The notes under the pieces are model-generated. The model had not been told where the DNA came from. It ran no database searches and was given only the letters and a program-made list of their open reading frames with translations. A stretch of 38,353 nt of DNA from Oscillospiraceae bacterium. Lineage in GTDB: Bacteria > Bacillota > Clostridia > Oscillospirales > Acutalibacteraceae. The DNA is taken from NCBI GenBank assembly GCA_015066395.1, contig SVOL01000016.1, forward strand, positions 1-38,353. The letters run 5' to 3'. Shown here piece after piece: positions 1-8,600 of this stretch (its first letter is position 1; each line of letters begins with the position of its first letter). The translations under genes and the position numbers were made by a program.

Positions 1-24
1 CACAGTTTTGTCCTTCCAAGGCAT
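1..24 (-). CDS. Start of a minus-strand gene, probably a transposase (partial)
   Basis: Reading the minus strand, an ATG at 24-22 opens a frame coding MPWKDKTV before the window ends. A strong ribosome site (AGGAGGT on the minus strand, 38-32) sits 7 bases upstream and a TATAAT-like -10 lies further upstream near 61-66, so a real gene start is well supported. The MPWK- opening resembles that of IS481-type/integrase-core transposases, but eight residues cannot prove the family. The rest lies outside the window. Confidence 0.5.
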
Positions 25-74
25 TCGAACAACCTCCTTTGCGGTCATTTTCTTGCCTTTATTATATCACAAAA

Positions 75-112
75 CTGTATACAATCATCTTGCACTACCT
101 GTATATAATCAT
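75..112. repeat. Two direct repeats upstream of the left-edge gene
   Basis: CTGTATACAATCAT (75-88) and CTGTATATAATCAT (99-112) are 14-base copies with one mismatch, 24 bases apart start to start. A weaker third copy, CTGTACAATAC, begins at 119. They lie just upstream of the promoter region of the minus-strand gene at the left edge. They could be regulator-binding sites or transposase-binding repeats near an element end; the sequence does not decide. Confidence 0.45.
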
Positions 113-159
113 ACTACACTGTACAATACTTGACGGTCCGTTTTAAAGAACAACAAATT

Positions 160-229
160 GTTATTCTGAGCCAACCCGTAAGAATCGTTAGAAAATAATT
201 CAAGATCCTTCACATAAGTTCAGGATGAC
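160..229. repeat. Degenerate palindromic (MITE/REP-like) element
   Basis: The left end GTTATTCTGAG (160-170) and right end TTCAGGATGAC (219-229) are imperfect inverted copies enclosing about 48 bases. The pattern 'TCATTCTGAG ... TTCAGGATGAC' is typical of small palindromic intergenic repeats scattered in many bacterial genomes. No reading frame lies inside. Related half-elements occur at 460-469 and 3094-3103. Confidence 0.5.
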
Positions 230-275
230 GGTAGGGTGAGGTTTATTTCGCGGAAGGCAAAATCAGCTTCTCTGC

Positions 276-326
276 GTAAAATTGAAATCACGACGTAGGA
301 AATTAAATGTAAAATCATAACGTAGG
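276..326. repeat. Imperfect tandem repeat in gene-free DNA
   Basis: Two related units end in the same CGTAGG: one runs 276-299 and the other 309-326, both beginning GTAAAAT. The second is shorter by an internal deletion. They directly precede a terminator-like hairpin. Function unknown. Apart from this, the repeats listed and the hairpin, nothing gene-like is seen in 25-543. Confidence 0.35.
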
Positions 327-352
327 GAACGGATTTATCCGTTCCTTTTTTT
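326..352 (+). terminator. Rho-independent terminator-like hairpin with no gene upstream
   Basis: GGAACGGA (326-333) pairs with TCCGTTCC (338-345) around a TTTA loop, followed by seven T (346-352). This is a good intrinsic terminator for + strand transcription, yet no + strand coding sequence is visible between 1 and 326. It may end a small RNA, be left from a lost gene, or belong to a repeat. Confidence 0.6.
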
Positions 353-382
353 ATTATAAATTGTTTCTTGCCGGCGATCGGT

Positions 383-469
383 GATTGCCTTTACGGTGTA
401 AATCGTTGATTCTGTGTGCGGTAAAAATCGTCGCTTTACGGTGAAAAATTCCGCTTTTTGTCATTCCGA
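383..469. repeat. Left flanking repeats of the GH16 gene
   Basis: GATTGCCTTTACGGTGT at 383-399 recurs at 3122-3138 with two mismatches in direct orientation. GTCATTCCGA at 460-469 recurs as its exact reverse complement at 3094-3103. Both partner copies lie on the far side of the secreted GH16 gene, so the gene is bracketed by a pair of repeat fragments. Confidence 0.4.
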
Positions 470-543
470 ACCACGGGCGGAAAATCTTGGATATTCATCT
501 TCGAAAAAAGCCGATAATTTTTTCAAAATTCTGTCAAAAACGC

Positions 544-571
544 TTGCGTTCTTGTCACTTTATGTTATAAT
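544..571 (+). promoter_or_regulatory. Predicted promoter of the GH16 gene (extended -10)
   Basis: TTGCGT (544-549), a 16-base spacer, and TATAAT (566-571). A TG one base ahead of the -10 (563-564) makes it an extended -10 site. It lies about 50 bases upstream of the ATG at 621. The -35 is weak, the -10 perfect. Confidence 0.55.
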
Positions 572-620
572 CAATTATAGCGTAGTATACGCATAAGCTG
601 TTCAAAGGAACGTGATATTT

Positions 621-3011
621 ATGAAAAGGATCTTATGTATGTTTTTGCCGTTGGCGATGGTATTGTGTATGTTCGTCGGCGTCGAACTTTCTGTTTCTGC
701 AGAAACATCGGGCACGACCGGTGACTGCACATGGGCTGTCGACGGGACAACGCTTACCATCAGCGGCAATGGTGATATGGGTGATTATTATTTTCGTAAT
801 AATGTAGCACCGTGGGGTACAGATATTGAAAAGGTTGTAATTGAAAACGGTGTGACGAGCATTGGTGACTATGCATTTATCGAACGCGCCGACCTTACAA
901 GCGTTTTGATTCCTGCCAGTGTAACTGACGTTGGTGTGGGCGCATTCTATTACTGCTCTTCGCTTGAAAGTGTTTTGTATATAGGTAGTGAGTCGAATAA
1001 AGAAAAACTTGTTATCGCCGACCACAATGATATATTAACAGAAGCCACTTGGAAATATGCCGTAGGTTTTGGTAACACCGCTGCCGAGATCGTTGATAAC
1101 TGTGTAACTGTGCCTGCGATATCGGGATATTTCACCGATGCAAACGGAAGATTGCATTTCCCGGGTGAACTGATCGGAGCCAACCCTGGTGACGTTTTCG
1201 TTCCTGCACCCATTGAGGTTGCGGCTGACAACGCATTTTCGTTCCGTGAGGATTTCACAGGTATTCGTGCCAGAGGTGCACTGTCAAAGGAAACGGTTGA
1301 AACTGCATCGGAGATCGGATTTGTTATGATTCCGCGTATTGCTCCCGACCTTTCGGCCGATTGGTATGTTTCATCACAGTACACCTACAAACAGCCGGTG
1401 AATAAGAACGCAATTTACGGTGTCGCAGATGAGATCGACGGTTACCAGTATCAGCTGTGCTTGTGGAATCTTAAAGGTTTTGAAGCCGAGGAATTTCTTT
1501 TCGCAATGTATGCGACTGTTGACGGTGTGACGACCTATACTTATGTTGGTTGTGTATCATATTGTTTGGTTAGCGGAACTACACCTCCCGTACCCGAAAA
1601 AGGTATTATCGTTAACGGCGTTAAGCTTGACAACAAGTACACTTTGGTGGTTCCTCAGTATAATATGTCTTACCTCGTAAGAATTCAGCTTGAAGAACTT
1701 CAGAAGGCTTTTGCTTCTGAGTGCGGTATCACTTTGAAAGAGGCAACCGATGCAACCGCACCCGCCTTTACTCAGGATATGGTTAATTTGTATTACGGTA
1801 AGTCGTGGGGCAACTGCGAGACGACGACCGATTATAAGAACTATGTTAACGCTATTGAATCGCTTGATAAGACTAAAACCAAGACTGAGTATATATACGA
1901 AATAGTTATCGGTGATTGTGACCGTGCAGGCTGTCCGGTAATTTCAGATAAAAACCAGTATACTATTAAGGTTTGGGGTAATAAGATCTTCTTAAACGGC
2001 GGAAGCCCTGCCGCAACTGCAATGGCTGTTTCCGAGTTTACCAAGATGGTGAACAGCGGACCGATGTCTTTGACCAATGCTTCGACGATTGTTGGCAATT
2101 ATAATGATGCTATCTCAAATTACAGTCGCGACAATTATTACACTCTCACATGGGGTGACGATTTCGACGGCACCGTTATTGACACAAATAAGTGGTATGT
2201 ATCATACGGACGCGATAGTACGGTTTATGACAACGGTCTCAACGGACGTATGCCTGCCCGCGGTTCCAGAACGCTCAACAATAATTACGTTAAGGACGGC
2301 AAGCTTTATATCTGTGCGACCTATGACAACAATTATTACTATGGCGGGCACTTGAGCACTGACGGTATCATGAGTTTCACGTACGGTTATGTTGAAACCA
2401 GTTGTCTCAAACCCTTCGGCCAGGGCTTCTGGACTTCTTTGTGGGTCGATAACTACCGCCGTGATACCGGTCTTGGACGTATGGAGATCGACGTTAACGA
2501 ATCATACGGTCCGGGACACGTGACTCTTCAGAATACTTTTTCTTGGGTCAACTACAGCGGTATAGATTCGGTGCTGTCAAAGTATAATTTCAGAATTCCT
2601 TATAACTACGCCTTCAATAAGACAAATATTCAATATAACTCGGACAACAGAGGCTTCTATCTTGATTTCCATACCTTTGGTTACGGTTGGGACGAAAACG
2701 AACTCTTCTTTACCATCGACGGCAAGGTGACTTCTCGTTATGACTATGCAACGGCCGCTATGGTGTTCGGTAACGCTTCATCCGCGGGAAGTCTTAACAC
2801 CACGATTGAAAACGCCAGAGCAGCTGAGATTGAGATCACTAAGTCGGCATTTGCGACACCGGCGTTCTTAAGAGTTAGTATGGCGGTCGGTTTCTCGTCA
2901 AGAGAATTTGTTGTTCCCGACGGCAACAAAGAGTGGACCGAAACCAATAAGTTTATTGTTGATTATGTTCACGTCTACCAGTTGGCAGGACAGCAAATGT
3001 ATTTTTATTAA
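621..3011 (+). CDS. Secreted BspA-type LRR / glycoside hydrolase family 16 protein
   Basis: This is a predicted exported endo-beta-glucanase-like enzyme (laminarinase, lichenase or related) of 796 residues. A signal peptide covers roughly residues 1-28, ending near SVSA-ET. Residues about 35-120 form a BspA-type leucine-rich repeat stretch (…VTSIGDYAF…VTDVGVGAF). About 330-490 resembles the alpha/beta domain found ahead of some glycosidases (IKVWGNKIFLNGG). From about 505 to the end is a GH16 jelly-roll with the active-site motif EIDVNE; E622 and E627 are the expected nucleophile and acid/base, so it is probably active. ATG 621 is preferred over GTG 612 because AAAGGA (604-609) is 11 bases from the former and only 2 from the latter. 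No LPXTG or dockerin is seen. Exact substrate cannot be read from sequence. It has its own promoter and terminator and is flanked by repeats. Confidence 0.85.
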   Translation: MKRILCMFLPLAMVLCMFVGVELSVSAETSGTTGDCTWAVDGTTLTISGNGDMGDYYFRNNVAPWGTDIEKVVIENGVTSIGDYAFIERADLTSVLIPASVTDVGVGAFYYCSSLESVLYIGSESNKEKLVIADHNDILTEATWKYAVGFGNTAAEIVDNCVTVPAISGYFTDANGRLHFPGELIGANPGDVFVPAPIEVAADNAFSFREDFTGIRARGALSKETVETASEIGFVMIPRIAPDLSADWYVSSQYTYKQPVNKNAIYGVADEIDGYQYQLCLWNLKGFEAEEFLFAMYATVDGVTTYTYVGCVSYCLVSGTTPPVPEKGIIVNGVKLDNKYTLVVPQYNMSYLVRIQLEELQKAFASECGITLKEATDATAPAFTQDMVNLYYGKSWGNCETTTDYKNYVNAIESLDKTKTKTEYIYEIVIGDCDRAGCPVISDKNQYTIKVWGNKIFLNGGSPAATAMAVSEFTKMVNSGPMSLTNASTIVGNYNDAISNYSRDNYYTLTWGDDFDGTVIDTNKWYVSYGRDSTVYDNGLNGRMPARGSRTLNNNYVKDGKLYICATYDNNYYYGGHLSTDGIMSFTYGYVETSCLKPFGQGFWTSLWVDNYRRDTGLGRMEIDVNESYGPGHVTLQNTFSWVNYSGIDSVLSKYNFRIPYNYAFNKTNIQYNSDNRGFYLDFHTFGYGWDENELFFTIDGKVTSRYDYATAAMVFGNASSAGSLNTTIENARAAEIEITKSAFATPAFLRVSMAVGFSSREFVVPDGNKEWTETNKFIVDYVHVYQLAGQQMYFY

Positions 3012-3028
3012 AAATTAAACTAAAAAGC

Positions 3029-3077
3029 AGAGCTTTGGTGCGCCTTCTTTACGAAGTGTGCATTAAAGCTCTTTTTT
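3029..3077 (+). terminator. Terminator after the GH16 gene
   Basis: AGAGCTTT (3029-3036) pairs with AAAGCTCT (3065-3072). An inner stem brings CTTC and GAAG together around a TTTA loop, and a T run reaches 3077. It sits 18 bases after the stop codon. Confidence 0.7.
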
Positions 3078-3093
3078 AGATTCCTCGTTTTAC

Positions 3094-3138
3094 TCGGAAT
3101 GACAATTATTTTTATTTAGGAGATTGCCTATATGGTGT
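3094..3138. repeat. Right flanking repeats of the GH16 gene
   Basis: TCGGAATGAC (3094-3103) is the exact reverse complement of 460-469 and resembles the right half of a palindromic intergenic repeat. GATTGCCTATATGGTGT (3122-3138) matches 383-399 in 15 of 17 positions. The rest of 3012-3353 holds only the terminator above and the promoter below. Confidence 0.4.
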
Positions 3139-3207
3139 TGTGGTGTCGGATTTCAGGGGATTTGCTCTGTCACTTTAAAAAAGTAAAGCAAAAGTTGCAA
3201 AGAGGAC

Positions 3208-3236
3208 TTGAAATATTGAAAATGGTGTGATATAAT
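3208..3236 (+). promoter_or_regulatory. Predicted sigma-A promoter of the EF-G-like gene
   Basis: TTGAAA (3208-3213), a 17-base spacer, and TATAAT (3231-3236). The start codon at 3354 is about 118 bases downstream, leaving a leader of about 110 bases with no obvious known regulatory RNA. Confidence 0.7.
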
Positions 3237-3353
3237 GAACAAAAGGAATAAAAATGATACAGACGTGGGATAAAAAATTGTTGAAATTGTACAACAAAAC
3301 GCGTCTTTTGTCATAAAACTTCCAAATAAATTTTATTTTAGGGGATGGTTCTC

Positions 3354-5402
3354 ATGAAGCAATATGATATCGGTAAAATTAAAACCATAGCGTTGTTGGG
3401 TCATGGCTCTTCCGGTAAGACAACTCTTGCCGAGGCTATGCTCTATTCGGCGGGTAAGACTGACCGTATCGGCAAGACTGCCGACGGCACGACCGTTATG
3501 GACTTTGATGCCGAGGAAAAGAAGAGAGGAACGTCCGTTTCGACGGCTGTTTATCAGTTGGAATATAATGATTACAAGCTTAATCTTATCGACGCTCCCG
3601 GATTGTTCGATTTTGCAGGCGGTGTGAGCGAGGCTTTGACGGCCGCTGACTGTGCTTTGATAGCTTTGTCCGGTAAATCGGGTCTTACTGTCGGCGCTCA
3701 GTTGAATTATGACTCGGCTAAAGAGGCAGGCGTACCGGTCGCTTTCTTTGTCGGTAAGTTGGATTCGCCGCGTGCATATTTCTATCGCGTTATTTCGACT
3801 CTTACCGCTCATTACGGTGCGGTTATTTGTCCCGTGGTTATTCCGTATGTAGAGGGTGAGACCGTAGTTTCCTTTGTCGATCTCATTGCCGGTAAGGCTT
3901 ATAAGTGCGACGGTGTTAATAAGACCGAAACCGATATGCCCGATAACGCTGATATTTCAAATATGCGTGACGTTATGCTTGAGGCCGTCGCCAGTGTTGA
4001 TGAGGCGTTGATGGAAAAATACTTTGGCGGCGAGGAATTTACCGCTGACGAGATCAAGGCCGCTTTGGCCAAGGGTATGGCATCGGGTGACATAGCACCG
4101 GTGTTCTGCGGAATCAACCAGACCGGTGCCGCAGTAGGAATTTGTCTTGATATTCTTTCTGATATCGCTCCTTCTGCCGCTGTTAGAGCATACAACATCA
4201 AGAACGGCGATGCCGAGGGTCAGATGAACTGTAACGAAACAGCCACTACTGCGGCTGTAGTGTTCAAGACCATCGCCGACCCGTTTGTCGGTAAACTGTC
4301 TTATTTTAAGGTCATCGGCGGTAGCGTTAAGTCGGATATGAAACTTGTGAACAGCCGTACCGGTGAGGAAGAGAAGATCGGTAAAATTATGTGGCTTAAA
4401 GGCGGCAAGCAAGAGGATGCTGACTGCGTTAATGCCGGCGATATCGGTGCAGTTGCAAAGCTCGGTGATGTCAGAACCGGTGATACTCTCTGCACAGCCG
4501 GCCGTCTTGTTGAGGTTATTACTCCCGCGTTCCCGAAGCCTAGTCTTTCGATGTGTATCAAGGCCGCAAAGAAGGGTGAGGAAGAAAAGGTTGCTCAGGG
4601 TCTTGCACGAATAATTGACGAAGATCCGACAATTACCGCCACCACAGATAAGGAAACCAGAGAGCAGGTAGTATCGGGCTTGGGCGAACAGCACTTGGAC
4701 ATTGTCGCTTCCAAACTCAAGGCCAAATTCGGTGTTGAAGTAGTGCTGTCTGTCCCGAAGGTCGCATACCGCGAGACTATTAAGAAAAAGGTCAAGGTTC
4801 AGGGTCGACATAAGAAACAGTCGGGCGGTCACGGTCAGTTTGGTGACGTTTGGATCGAGTTCGAGCCGTGCGATAGCGACGATATGATCTTTGAAGAGAA
4901 GGTCTTTGGCGGTGCTGTTCCCAAAAACTTCTTCCCGGCCGTTGAAAACGGACTCCGTGAGTGCGTTAAGAAGGGTACATTGGCAGGTTATCCCGTTGTT
5001 GGTCTTAAGGCTATATTGGTTGACGGTTCCTACCATCCCGTTGACTCGTCCGAAATGGCGTTCAAGATGGCTGCCGCTGCTGCTTTCAAAGCGGGTATTC
5101 CGCAGGCCGCACCCGTATTGCTTGAGCCTATCGGTACTCTGAATGTTACCGTGCCCGACGATGTTATGGGTGACGTTATTGGTGATATCAATAAACGCCG
5201 CGGTCGCGTTTTGGGTATGAACCCTGTTGCCGGAAGAAAGCAGGAGATCATAGCAGAGGTTCCGATGTCCGAGATGGGCGACTTCGCAACCGTAATGCGT
5301 TCAATAGCACAAGGCAGAGCAGTATTTGACTTTAAATTTGAAAGATATGAGGAAGCCCCTCCGTTTATCGCTCAGAAGGTCATCGCAGAGGCTCAGGAAT
5401 AA
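3354..5402 (+). CDS. Elongation factor G-like translational GTPase
   Basis: This 682-residue protein has the EF-G domain order: G domain, domain II, then domains III-V. Visible motifs are the P-loop GHGSSGKT (residues 16-23), switch I RGTSVSTAV, switch II DAPG (80-83), a G4 box reading GKLD where NKxD is expected, and the domain III signature GLGEQHLDI. It belongs to the EF-G paralogue group ('EF-G-like', FusA2 type) common in Firmicutes rather than canonical fusA, which normally sits with rpsL and rpsG. The paralogue's role is not firmly known; ribosome-linked GTP hydrolysis is expected. ATG 3354 is chosen over 3345 because AGGGGA (3340-3345) lies 8 bases before it. The gene is alone, between its own promoter and terminator. 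The altered G4 box is notable because that Asn normally contacts guanine. Confidence 0.9.
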   Translation: MKQYDIGKIKTIALLGHGSSGKTTLAEAMLYSAGKTDRIGKTADGTTVMDFDAEEKKRGTSVSTAVYQLEYNDYKLNLIDAPGLFDFAGGVSEALTAADCALIALSGKSGLTVGAQLNYDSAKEAGVPVAFFVGKLDSPRAYFYRVISTLTAHYGAVICPVVIPYVEGETVVSFVDLIAGKAYKCDGVNKTETDMPDNADISNMRDVMLEAVASVDEALMEKYFGGEEFTADEIKAALAKGMASGDIAPVFCGINQTGAAVGICLDILSDIAPSAAVRAYNIKNGDAEGQMNCNETATTAAVVFKTIADPFVGKLSYFKVIGGSVKSDMKLVNSRTGEEEKIGKIMWLKGGKQEDADCVNAGDIGAVAKLGDVRTGDTLCTAGRLVEVITPAFPKPSLSMCIKAAKKGEEEKVAQGLARIIDEDPTITATTDKETREQVVSGLGEQHLDIVASKLKAKFGVEVVLSVPKVAYRETIKKKVKVQGRHKKQSGGHGQFGDVWIEFEPCDSDDMIFEEKVFGGAVPKNFFPAVENGLRECVKKGTLAGYPVVGLKAILVDGSYHPVDSSEMAFKMAAAAAFKAGIPQAAPVLLEPIGTLNVTVPDDVMGDVIGDINKRRGRVLGMNPVAGRKQEIIAEVPMSEMGDFATVMRSIAQGRAVFDFKFERYEEAPPFIAQKVIAEAQE

Positions 5403-5419
5403 TACTTAAATATTTCAGC

Positions 5420-5457
5420 AAACCCGAGAAGGATCAAACCTCCTCGGGTTTTTATTT
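5420..5457 (+). terminator. Terminator after the EF-G-like gene
   Basis: AACCCGAGAAGG (5421-5432) pairs with CCTCCTCGGGTT (5439-5450) with one mismatch, followed by a T-rich tail from 5449. This is a clear intrinsic terminator 18 bases after the stop. Confidence 0.85.
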
Positions 5458-5495
5458 TTAGTCGTGTTTTGTGACAAAATGAGTGAAAACGTCTT

Positions 5496-5524
5496 TTGAC
5501 ATGTCTCGTGAGCGGCGATATAAT
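5496..5524 (+). promoter_or_regulatory. Consensus sigma-A promoter of the beta-helix surface protein
   Basis: TTGACA (5496-5501), a 17-base spacer, and TATAAT (5519-5524): a perfect vegetative promoter. It predicts strong transcription starting near 5531, about 150 bases ahead of the start codon at 5682. Confidence 0.85.
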
Positions 5525-5530
5525 TTTCCT

Positions 5531-5681
5531 GCATATTTGGGGTAATGTTTCTGTTTTCTGATTTTAGGTATTGCTGTTTGTTATTTTATGTAACACCAAG
5601 ACCAAAAGCGGGCATTCCCATCATCGGTTAGAGTACAACCGATAGTCATACTTATATAGCAATTTCTAAGGAGGAAAAAGT
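5531..5681 (+). promoter_or_regulatory. Long structured 5' leader
   Basis: About 150 untranslated bases separate the predicted transcription start from ATG 5682. A hairpin is formed by ATCGGTT (5623-5629) and AACCGAT (5637-5643) with a seven-base loop, and a smaller GGG-CATT-CCC lies just upstream. The ribosome site AAGGAGG sits close to the start. I could not match the leader to c-di-GMP, preQ1 or SAM riboswitch consensus by eye. It may stabilise the mRNA or act in regulation. Confidence 0.4.
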
Positions 5682-8600
5682 ATGAAAACAACAAGAAGAC
5701 TGTTAAGCTATCTGCTTGCTGTCTGCCTTATTTTGTCATCTGTTCCGATGGCACTCATAGGCGTTAGTGCGGTTACGGCTGAAACCGACGAGATTTCTGC
5801 CGTAGCTGAAGGAAACGTTGCCAAGGTGGGCAACACAGAGTATGCAACCATTAATGAAGCTATCGTAGCTTGGACCAATGGTACTACCTTAACGTTGCTG
5901 TCTGACGTGACCCTGTCAGATGTGATTAAACTCAGTTCTACTGAGTATCACATTCTCGATCTTGGTACATATACTCTGACAGCGGCATCTAAAAAAGATG
6001 CGATTCAAATCGTAAATAACGGTAGATCTTCTGCCGGTTATGCGTTGGATATCAAGGCAGATGCAACCAATCCCGGTGGCATCACCGCTACTGGTAAGGC
6101 GGTTGTGCGCACTGCCGGAAAATCGGGCGTTAAGGATCGCCCCATCATCCGTTTCTATAATGGCGTATTCAATGCTTCCTACATCGTATATCACAGCGGC
6201 AGCAATGGTACTAATTGCCCGCAGTTCCAATTTTATGGTGGCGTATTTAACGGTACAATTTTCACTAACCGCACGTTGAATCAGTTCTACGGTGGTACTT
6301 TTAACGGTAGTCTGATGATGTCTGTTGACAGTTCTGCTTATACATTGGTTGCCGGCGGAACCTTTAAGAGTTTGTCTAATCTTTATATGTCTGCTTTGAA
6401 CAGCGGCAAGTTCACTATCGGTTCTGCTAAAGGCGTATATGACAAAGAAATTTATGTTGACGACAACGGCTACTATGTTGTGGCTGCTGTTGAGCCCGCA
6501 GAAGGCTATGAAGCTTCTGTTGCTAAAAATCCCGGATCAAACGATTATCTGGCATATAGTAAAGTTGAAACTGAGGGTGTGCTTAACTATACCGATGCAA
6601 CTTTGGCACTTAAGAATAATAAAACCGCAACGGTTACTGTATATTCCGATAAGATAGACCTTGCAGGAGTAGATTTTACGGGTACAATTGTTGTTCCCGA
6701 AGGCAATGAACTTATTATTGTCAACGCACCTGAAGGACTTAAGGTTGAGGGTGACGCTAAGTTAGTTAACTATGTTGCCAAGGTTGGCGAGCAGAGTTAT
6801 GAAACCCTCGCAGAGGCCATTGCAGCTGCATCTTCCGGTGATACTGTCATCCTCATTGCAAATGTGGATGAAAACGTTACGATCAATAATAATATCACCA
6901 TCGACGGCGCAGGCAAGGTATACACCGGTCAGATGATACTTAAAGCAAACACCACGATTAGAAACGTAAACTTTGATGGCAAGGGATATGATGGCTATGC
7001 GGTTGAGACCCGTGGTGCGACTTACGTTACTATTGAGGATTGTACCGCCAAGAATTACGGCTATGGCTTCCTGCAACTCGTATCCGGCACTGCATGCACG
7101 ACCGTGAAGAATGTTGCTGTAACCGACGTAAACTATGGTGTCAAGATCAACTACAGTAGCAAGGTAGTATTAGACAATGTTGATATTACTGCGGCTGTTG
7201 CAGGTGTTCTTAACTCCAATTACGGCGAAAAGACCATTACTGTTAAGAACAGTAAAATAAACATTTTTGGTACCTGGACAAGAAACAACACAACAAAGAC
7301 CAACATTGTGTTTGAAGGCGACAATACTGTTGATGAATTTATTATCGATGAAAATATTGATAATTTCAAATTGGTTGCAGGTGCTACGCTTGCTGCTCCT
7401 GCCGGTCTGACAATTACTGTCGATCGCGCTAATTTCGATGTTTTGTATGAGGATGGCGTTTATCAGACGTTTGATTACATTGAATACATCAAGGCTGAGC
7501 TTTTGGCAGGCCGTGACGTTGTTCTCCAAAAGGACATTGTTGTAGACGGTAGCTATATCGATTCTATCCCTGCCAAGACTAACGGCAATGGTACGTATTT
7601 CAACCCCGGTATTTTCAATGTTGTTGGCGATTCTGATGTAACCTTCGACCTTAACGGACACACTATTACCTATAACGGTCATGCTATAGCTGAATATACA
7701 GCAACATATAATAAGAACAACTATTACAATGCCGCAACAGGCAAGTATGAGATTCAGTCCTGCACAGTAGCACACGGTTTGTTTATGGCAAACGATGGCG
7801 GTAAGCTTACTATTGTCGGAGACGGTAACGTAACTGTTCACGGTCTTGCTTCCGGCGTTTATCCTTGCTCGCCCGATTCCGTAATTACAGTCGAGGGCGG
7901 TAATTGGTATAATGACGGTTGTGCGACTTGCGGCGGAACCAATATTTTTCTCTATGCATCGCACGGCGGTGAGCTTTATATTAATGGCGGTACCTTCGAG
8001 CAGACTCTCGATGCCAACGGCGATTCATACTTGATAGTCGAACACGGCGGTAATTCTGCTAACAGTGTTATCGACTATTCCAAGACAAAGGTTGTTATCT
8101 CCGGCGGTAGTTTTGTCGGAATGAATCCTGAAAACGCTGTGTTTATCGACCAGGGTAACGGTCAGGCATTCGGCAAAACCAATGTTGTTGATGACGATTA
8201 TGTGGCTGATGATCTTGGAAACGGTATTTGGGGTATTGCTGACGCCGTTGCGAAGATCGAAGGCGCAAAGGGCTATGAAACACTTGATGCTGCATTTGCT
8301 GCAGCCAAATCCGGTGATAAGGTCGTGCTCCTCGAAAACGTAGATGCCGGTGCAACTGTGGTTATGATACCTGCAGGTGTAACCTTCGACCTTAACGGTT
8401 ACTATCTGACCGCAAGCAATTTCTTGTCATTCGGCGATGTAATTGATACTGCAGAAGAAGTTGGCGGTCTTGTCATTAGTAATGACACAACAATATCGTT
8501 CACCATTCTTCAGAAGAGTAATACATTTATGTCGATCTACGATACTGCGGCAGGTTGTTACAGGTTCTTTGAGTATCAGGTGGTTACAAAGGGTGTACGA

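Noticed and set aside
414-596. 60-residue + strand reading frame
   Set aside because: No ribosome site. Its translation covers the half-repeat at 460 and runs through the promoter of the GH16 gene, so it is chance sequence.
3957-5036. 359-residue minus-strand frame
   Set aside because: Lies antisense to the EF-G-like gene, has no recognisable motif or ribosome site, and results from the codon bias of the true gene.
5531-5681. Known riboswitch in the leader
   Set aside because: No consensus core of c-di-GMP, preQ1, SAM or similar classes could be recognised; only simple hairpins are seen.
7170-7964. 264-residue minus-strand frame
   Set aside because: Antisense to the large secreted protein gene; Ile/Asn-rich composition mirrors the sense codons and no domain is visible.
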